The position numbers were made by a program, and so were the translations under genes. Below are positions 58,978-64,000 of a stretch of DNA of 64,000 nt, one piece after another. The notes below the pieces were generated by a model. That model ran no database searches. It had not been told where the DNA came from and saw only the letters and a list, made by a program, of their open reading frames with translations. The number at the start of each line of letters is the position of its first letter. Position 1 is the first letter of the stretch. The DNA is from Areca catechu (lineage: Eukaryota; Streptophyta; Magnoliopsida; Arecales; Arecaceae), in assembly GCA_021397845.1 (NCBI GenBank), contig CM038049.1, positions 107,662,877 to 107,726,876 on the forward strand, written 5' to 3'.

Positions 58978-59451
58978 ACTAACCCTGAATCTACCTCCTA
59001 TTTTTTGCCTTTTCTTGAATCTTCTTATATTTTTATAACCATTCATTTGCATTTTTTAGAGGTTTGTATACTACATTCATTCATTGAGCATGACATGTTT
59101 GCATCTTACTTTTGGAGGACCCTATAGCACCTATTAGGATTCCATGCACCATTCTCATCTGCATGTCACCCTCCTAACAAAGGGTCAAACCCACAGTTGT
59201 AGTTTAGGATTTAGTCATTTGTTTGCATGCATTAGGCATTGGCATTAGGTGTTTGCCTGCATGTTATTAGGTGTTATGAGTTTTTTCACTGCATGATTAG
59301 AGATATGCATGAGGAATTAATCATAAGATTAATGTAAGCAATAATTTTTATAAGAACATGATTAATTCCCAAAAAGAGTCTAAGAGTTTGCTAGAAAAAT
59401 CTTGTGATGATTAGGATACATACCTGTGACCTGGATCCATCAATATGATAA
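58978..59451 (+). other. Conserved spacer of element D
   Basis: Noncoding, between the gag-like tail and the integrase C-terminus. 59142-59167 matches element A 16841-16866 (opposite strand) at about 25 of 26 bases, better than most of the coding remnants. Confidence 0.6.
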
Positions 59452-59841
59452 ACAAAGTTGGACCTAGTGCCTGAGTTACATAATTAAGCATTAAGCTCAA
59501 CCTTCAATATCTCAGACTTAGTTGAGTATAGGGAGCCAGCAATGATACCCAGAGAATCTATTGAGCCTAACCACTCCTTTGAGAGCGAACCCAACCCTGA
59601 GTGTCCACCATCAATTTAGCCTGTGAGAAGAAAAGATTGAGCGTATCTGGATGACCAATCCACTAGTACCCGGATCAAAGGCTTCCATGTCACTTGGTTG
59701 GTTGGCAAGGTCGACCGAGATCTAAGGTTTCGTGGATCATGCGAGAGGATCTGCAATGCCTCACCCAGACCTGATAGAGCAATACCAGAGCCAAATCAAC
59801 CTTTATCTGATAGGGTCGAGTTCCTCCCATCCCGGGAGAAT
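59452..59841 (+). pseudogene. Integrase C-terminus and chromodomain remnant, element D
   Basis: Pieces in different frames: STFNISDLVEYREP and SFESEPNPECPPS in one frame, and LVGWQGRPRSKVSWIMREDL in another. Stops and shifts break it. The polypurine tract CGGGAGAAT immediately precedes the right LTR at 59842. Confidence 0.72.
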
Positions 59842-60335
59842 TGATGGGGACATCATATCAGATAAAGATTTCAAGCTCTAATTTTGTTCTCTAAGTCATG
59901 TGTTGGTCAATTTTGAGTCATATACTGGAATTTAATTTTGAGTCTTGTAATAAGTTGAGGCAAGAAGTCCATTAAGTCCAATAAATTCCTTGTCTCAACC
60001 TCATGAGTCCTTAAGTTTATTTGAGTCCTGTAAGTTTGTTTCTACTCAAGTTTTGTAGAAGAGGAGGATTACCAGACCAAAGCATTTACCAGCGCACTCC
60101 ACCAAAGCTGAGTTCAAGTACTTGGACCCCTGTGAGGCCCCTCCTAGCTATGCTACCAAAGATGTGGGCCTTCATTACGCAAAGCCCAGGTGGAGCACCC
60201 TACTAGATTGGCACCTTACCCAGTATCAGTTCCCAGGCCATGGTGCCCTGCCCCGGCCCACTAAAGCTGGTGCCCCCATCCCAGGTCACTTCATGCCCTG
60301 GCACCCCCACACTCCCCAAGAATTAGCACCCCAGG
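59842..60335 (+). repeat. 3' LTR of element D, left part
   Basis: Begins TGATGGGGACATC and aligns with 48566-49056. Interrupted at 60335 by the solo LTR. 60331-60335 (ccagg) is the left target duplicate. Confidence 0.88.
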
Positions 60336-62787
60336 TGAAAGAAAAGTGCCCTAAAAGCCAATCTCTGTAAGGGCATTTTTGTAATCTTCTAACTCTTGTA
60401 TGACATTATTATATTAATGAAGGCATTTTATTTCATCATATTGCTATATCTTATTTAATGATTATGATGAACCCCATATGTTAGGGAAAATGGAATTAGG
60501 GTTATGATGAAAATCATAACAGTGAGACCTATGTTCCTATAAATCCTAATCTAAAAATGTTCCTAGTCGATGGACCATCGGTTCGAGGATCGATAAGTCC
60601 AGAAAAAACTAGCTTACCCTATGTATGCTCGGTAGAGAGGTTGGTTGGTCTCATAGCCACTTGTGTAGAGATACTAATACAAGGATAAGGGTTCTCATTA
60701 GGGTATGAGTTTACTAAACTGATCTGCACCGAGACTATCATATGGAAGTCTTACTACTTGTCAAAAGATAGTTCTCAAAGTAGGAGTTGTGCAGGTCATC
60801 TTTAGACCTAAGGTCACCATGGTTCCTTGTACACACTAAGCCATGTTTTGGTTCATACTCATTCATGACATTAAGTCATGTACGGGGTGTTCTCGGATAT
60901 GGTGGAAGGTGTATGAAGGATATGAGTTGACCAACAAGGAATCGATCATTCCTAGTAAGAGGAATTGTTATCCCAAGTGATCTCTTCGATTGATGACTCA
61001 AGGAGTCTTTGATCAAAGCATGATGAGATTAGAAGTGATTTCTAATCAATCATTAGCAGAGTTCTCATTATCGAATTGAGATTCGAAATGACTAAGTTCT
61101 AGGGTTTGACATTTATCCATGCCCATCACTTAATCGGGATAGTGGAAGATCGAAAGATTATATTGCACAGTAACTTTCTACTGAAGGGTATTTTGATACT
61201 TTCCACCAAATTCCTCATCTTCCGAGTAGGCATGACATGTTGCTAGACATCAATCATGTCTTGTAGGTTTTCATGCATGACATGTTGCTAGACATCAATC
61301 ATGTCTTGTAGGTTTTCATGAACCAATTGGATTGGTTTCATGAGTTAATTCGATGGATAGTTTGAATTGGCAACTTAAGTCAGCTCAATTTGACCTAATT
61401 AGGTCAATCGGGTTCGATTGGTTCGAATTGGCTTGAACATAGACCTACTGCTAGCTAGATGCAGAATTTAAAGGGTCACACACATTAGGGAGTTGACCAA
61501 GGAAGTCAATCATAATTTAATTAGGGTCATGGGATCCTAATTGATTAGCTAGATTGCACGCTAGCATGTGTAGGCTAACCTAATTTTTAACCCAATCGAT
61601 TTGGGTCCAGTTGCTTGCTAATTTAATTAACCAATTTAAGAGAGACTTAAATTGGGGTGTGTCTTAATTAAGACAACCTATGTCAAGATTTTTCCTTATT
61701 TATTTGGACATGAAATGCCACTTGGACAAGAGTCCAAGTCGGCATGGACACTTGGGCGCATATGTGCGCGTGCCAAGAAAAGGGAGCGCAGAAAAGACCA
61801 AAAGTCCTTCTGTAGATGAATCACTCTGGGTGATTCAAGTAGGCCACCTCTTGGCACTTATCGCCATACCTCTAGGAGTTATTTGACTAGTCAAAAAAGT
61901 GGAGATGGCATGAAAATTACGTGGAAGGAACAGTGCATGCATGAAGGGATGCGTCCCTTCATTTGGCGCGCTATCTGGAAGCAGAGTCCTTCTGCACTAT
62001 CAAAACTCTTAAATTTCTCTGACTTTTAGAAATTGAAGAGACACCTCTTGGCCTCTTAATGACTGGTACTTGCCATGTGGCAAGTGGGGAATATGTCTGG
62101 AAAATGGAAGGGACGTTGATATGCACCTAGGTGCATGAAGAGACTTATCAAGATAAGATAATTCAACCGGATCACTTCTCTTCGATCTTGAAAAATCTTA
62201 TCTAATAAGATATTGATGGGCATATCACAAGCTCTTCTTGACTCTATAAATATGCTTGGTATTTTGATGTATTAAAATATACTTTTCATCAGAAGAAATA
62301 CAGACTGTCTCTCTCCCTCTCTCCTCTTTAAGACAAAGCTTGTGTTTTTAAGACAAGGCTTTTTCTTCAAGGACAGGGCTGAGTTTTAAGACAAGAGCCT
62401 AGTGTGAGATATAGGAGGGCTATCCTAGATCCAAGAGTGGATTTAGAGAGTGCTTAAAGTGCCCTACAGGAGGGTAGGGTGTCCAACAAAAGAGAAAGTC
62501 TAAAGGCTGTCAAAAGGTGTCCTAGTCAAGCAAGCAACTGTCATAAGAGTTCTCCAATGGGCCAATTCCAGCATGGATCATCGTTGGAGGGCTTGCACTT
62601 TTGAGCCTAGTGAAAAGAAGTGGGAATCAGCATTCCAGGTATTCTTCATAACCCTAATTAGTGACTCATTAATTATAGTGAATAAGGGGATCATGGGATT
62701 AGGGTTTCTAGCCGATTAGGGTTTTCATGTATAAATTTTTGAAATCCAGTGTTTCATTATGTTATAAGATCCTAAAGAAGCCCATCA
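60336..62787 (+). repeat. Solo LTR of a second Angela-related family (G)
   Basis: 2452 bp, from TGAAAGAAAAGTGCCC to GCCCATCA, flanked by perfect target duplicates ccagg (60331-60335 and 62788-62792). It is recognisably related to the Angela LTRs along its length (start, AAGACAAG repeats near 62330-62395, final part), but far more diverged than they are from each other. A TATA box TATAAATA lies at about 62245. No internal region remains, so it arose by LTR-LTR recombination. Confidence 0.9.
61231..61320. repeat. 45-bp tandem duplication in solo LTR G
   Basis: Two identical 45-base units, 61231-61275 and 61276-61320, each starting CATGACATGTTGCTAGACAT. Their identity implies a recent duplication. 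Confidence 0.92.
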
Positions 62788-62792
62788 CCAGG

Positions 62793-63964
62793 CCTACAAG
62801 TGAAGGGCACCCCCTCAGGCCCATTCTTGCATTTGGCATCCTAGCCTAGTCAAAGTCCAAGAGTTGGTGCCCATCCTAGTCCAGGTCCACCAAGGAATGG
62901 CGCCCCTCCAAGCACAGCCCAACAAGGTTGGCGCCCAAGTCCAAGCATAGAAGGGAGTGGAAAAGTCAAAGTAGCCCAAGAGGATTTCATCCCAACCCAA
63001 GCCCAAGGAGAAAAGTCAAAGCTTCTAAGTTCTACAAAGAGTCCAATGTCCAAGTCCTACTAGAATTTAGGCCTCCGAATTTCAATCAAACTTCGTACTC
63101 CTAATTCTAGTTAAACCTTGTACTCCTTGTTCCATACAAACTTGTAATCTAATTTTGATAGGGAAAGGGCCCTGGGTGAATTTATAAATAATCCACCCCT
63201 CCTCTTGTAAAATAATCTCTTATTCATGAAATAAACTCTGCTAAATTTTCTTGTGAAAATTTGTTCCTCCTTCTTGGATTGGGTGTGAGACCTGTGGTTA
63301 TGTTGTTACTTTACAAACCCTAGCCACCCCCTGTTAATCTCTCCTCTCTCTAATCCAAGCCATCTAGCCTTCTTCAACAAGCCAAGATGTCCTCCTTGCT
63401 TCCAGGACACCCTCATCCAAGACCAGGCATCCCCTTCTCCAAGCAAGCCGCCACACCTCCAATAGCCATCAGCCTTCTCTCTTCCAACTTCACCCTATTT
63501 ATTATGTTTTCTTGATTTTTGTGAGCCTAACCTGTGACCTGTGCAGGATCCTTCTGGTGTTCACCTCCAACAAAGAGTCCATCTTTGCCTCCTTGATCGA
63601 CTGAAGAAAAGTTGGCTGATCTGTGGAATAACAGGCTGATCATCCAGGTGACAATCCAAAGTACTGAGTGACCCCATCTTCGACAGGATCTTCAAATCTT
63701 TGCTTGTTACAATCCATCCCCCTCCTAAGCTCTGACTTCTTTGAAGATACGCTATCCTAACTGAGGATTTCTCAACCCTCGAGGTTCTTCTATTATTATT
63801 CCACATGAGTTTACTTATGGGTACTGTAGTTCTTGTTATTACTTGTCTTTCCTGCTAGTCTTTACTATTTTACAGGACATTATCCTTTGAAATAATTCCT
63901 AAAAAAATTTTAAAAAAATTAGTTTACTTTGCATATCTATTATCCTTAGAGTCATCCCGCATCA
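62793..63964 (+). repeat. 3' LTR of element D, right part
   Basis: Continues the LTR from 60335. TATA box at about 63183. Ends CCCGCATCA at 63964, followed by target duplicate gtttc. Confidence 0.88.
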
Positions 63965-63969
63965 GTTTC

Positions 63970-64000
63970 ATTAATATGAAATCTTCCTTTACATTCCCTG
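63970..64000 (+). mobile_element. Element E, resumed after element D
   Basis: Only 31 bases. Assigned to E because it lies outside the right target duplicate of element D. Confidence 0.45.

Larger units (their letters stand above)
48566..63964 (+). mobile_element. Element D: non-autonomous chromovirus-like LTR element hosting C and a solo LTR
   Basis: Plus-strand element with perfect target duplication gtttc (48561-48565 and 63965-63969). Left LTR 48566-50243, PBS 50247-50258, leader, gag-like remnant from 57883, spacer, integrase C-terminus and chromodomain remnant to 59841, right LTR 59842-60335 plus 62793-63964. Element C interrupts its leader (target duplication tcttc) and a solo LTR interrupts its right LTR. 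Without these two insertions D is about 6.6 kb and has no PR, RT, RNase H or integrase core. Confidence 0.88.

Overview
This is a gene-poor, repeat-filled stretch of a plant nuclear genome. The evidence is several Ty1/copia and Ty3/gypsy LTR retrotransposons nested in one another, primer-binding sites matching plant initiator-Met tRNA (TGGTATCAGAGC), and heavy C-to-T decay. I found no host protein-coding gene, tRNA or rRNA that I can support. The species cannot be fixed from the window. The copia protein resembles the Angela/BARE lineage best known from monocots, so a large-genome monocot is plausible but is only inference.

Layout. 1-1183 is an unclassified flank. 1184-11105 is Angela-type copia copy 1 (broken, no matching target duplication). 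11106-12909 is the end and one LTR of a minus-strand element (F). 12910-14278 is an unclassified GC-rich and tandem-repeat patch. 14279-21599 is element A and 21600-37378 is element B; both are minus-strand, non-autonomous chromovirus-like elements. B's right LTR was split by Angela copy 2 (26601-36496, TSD agaaa). 37379-38463, 48395-48565 and 63970-64000 are pieces of an older plus-strand Tat-like Ty3/gypsy element (E): integrase C-terminus plus a tandem-repeat tail. E was split by Angela copy 3 (38464-48389, TSD gcccg, one open 1296-codon gag-pol) and by element D (48566-63964, plus strand, TSD gtttc). D in turn carries minus-strand element C (50576-56903, TSD tcttc) in its interior and a solo LTR (60336-62787, TSD ccagg) in its right LTR.

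How the parts work together. The three Angela copies are a normal autonomous design: LTR, Met PBS, 1.15 kb leader, a single gag-PR-IN-RT-RNase H frame, polypurine tract, LTR. Copy 3 is the youngest (about 15 LTR-LTR substitutions by hand count). Copies 1 and 2 are dead. Elements A-D are different. All four lack protease, reverse transcriptase, RNase H and the integrase core. All keep a gag-like N-terminus, a Tyr-Glu-Pro-repeat and acidic region, a conserved spacer, then the integrase C-terminal domain with a chromodomain. Because four separate insertions share this layout, they must have moved using enzymes supplied by another element.

The most interesting signals are an array of four hairpins in the Angela leader, with a fixed apical motif on unrelated but self-complementary outer stems, and the shared pol-less, chromodomain-bearing architecture of A-D.
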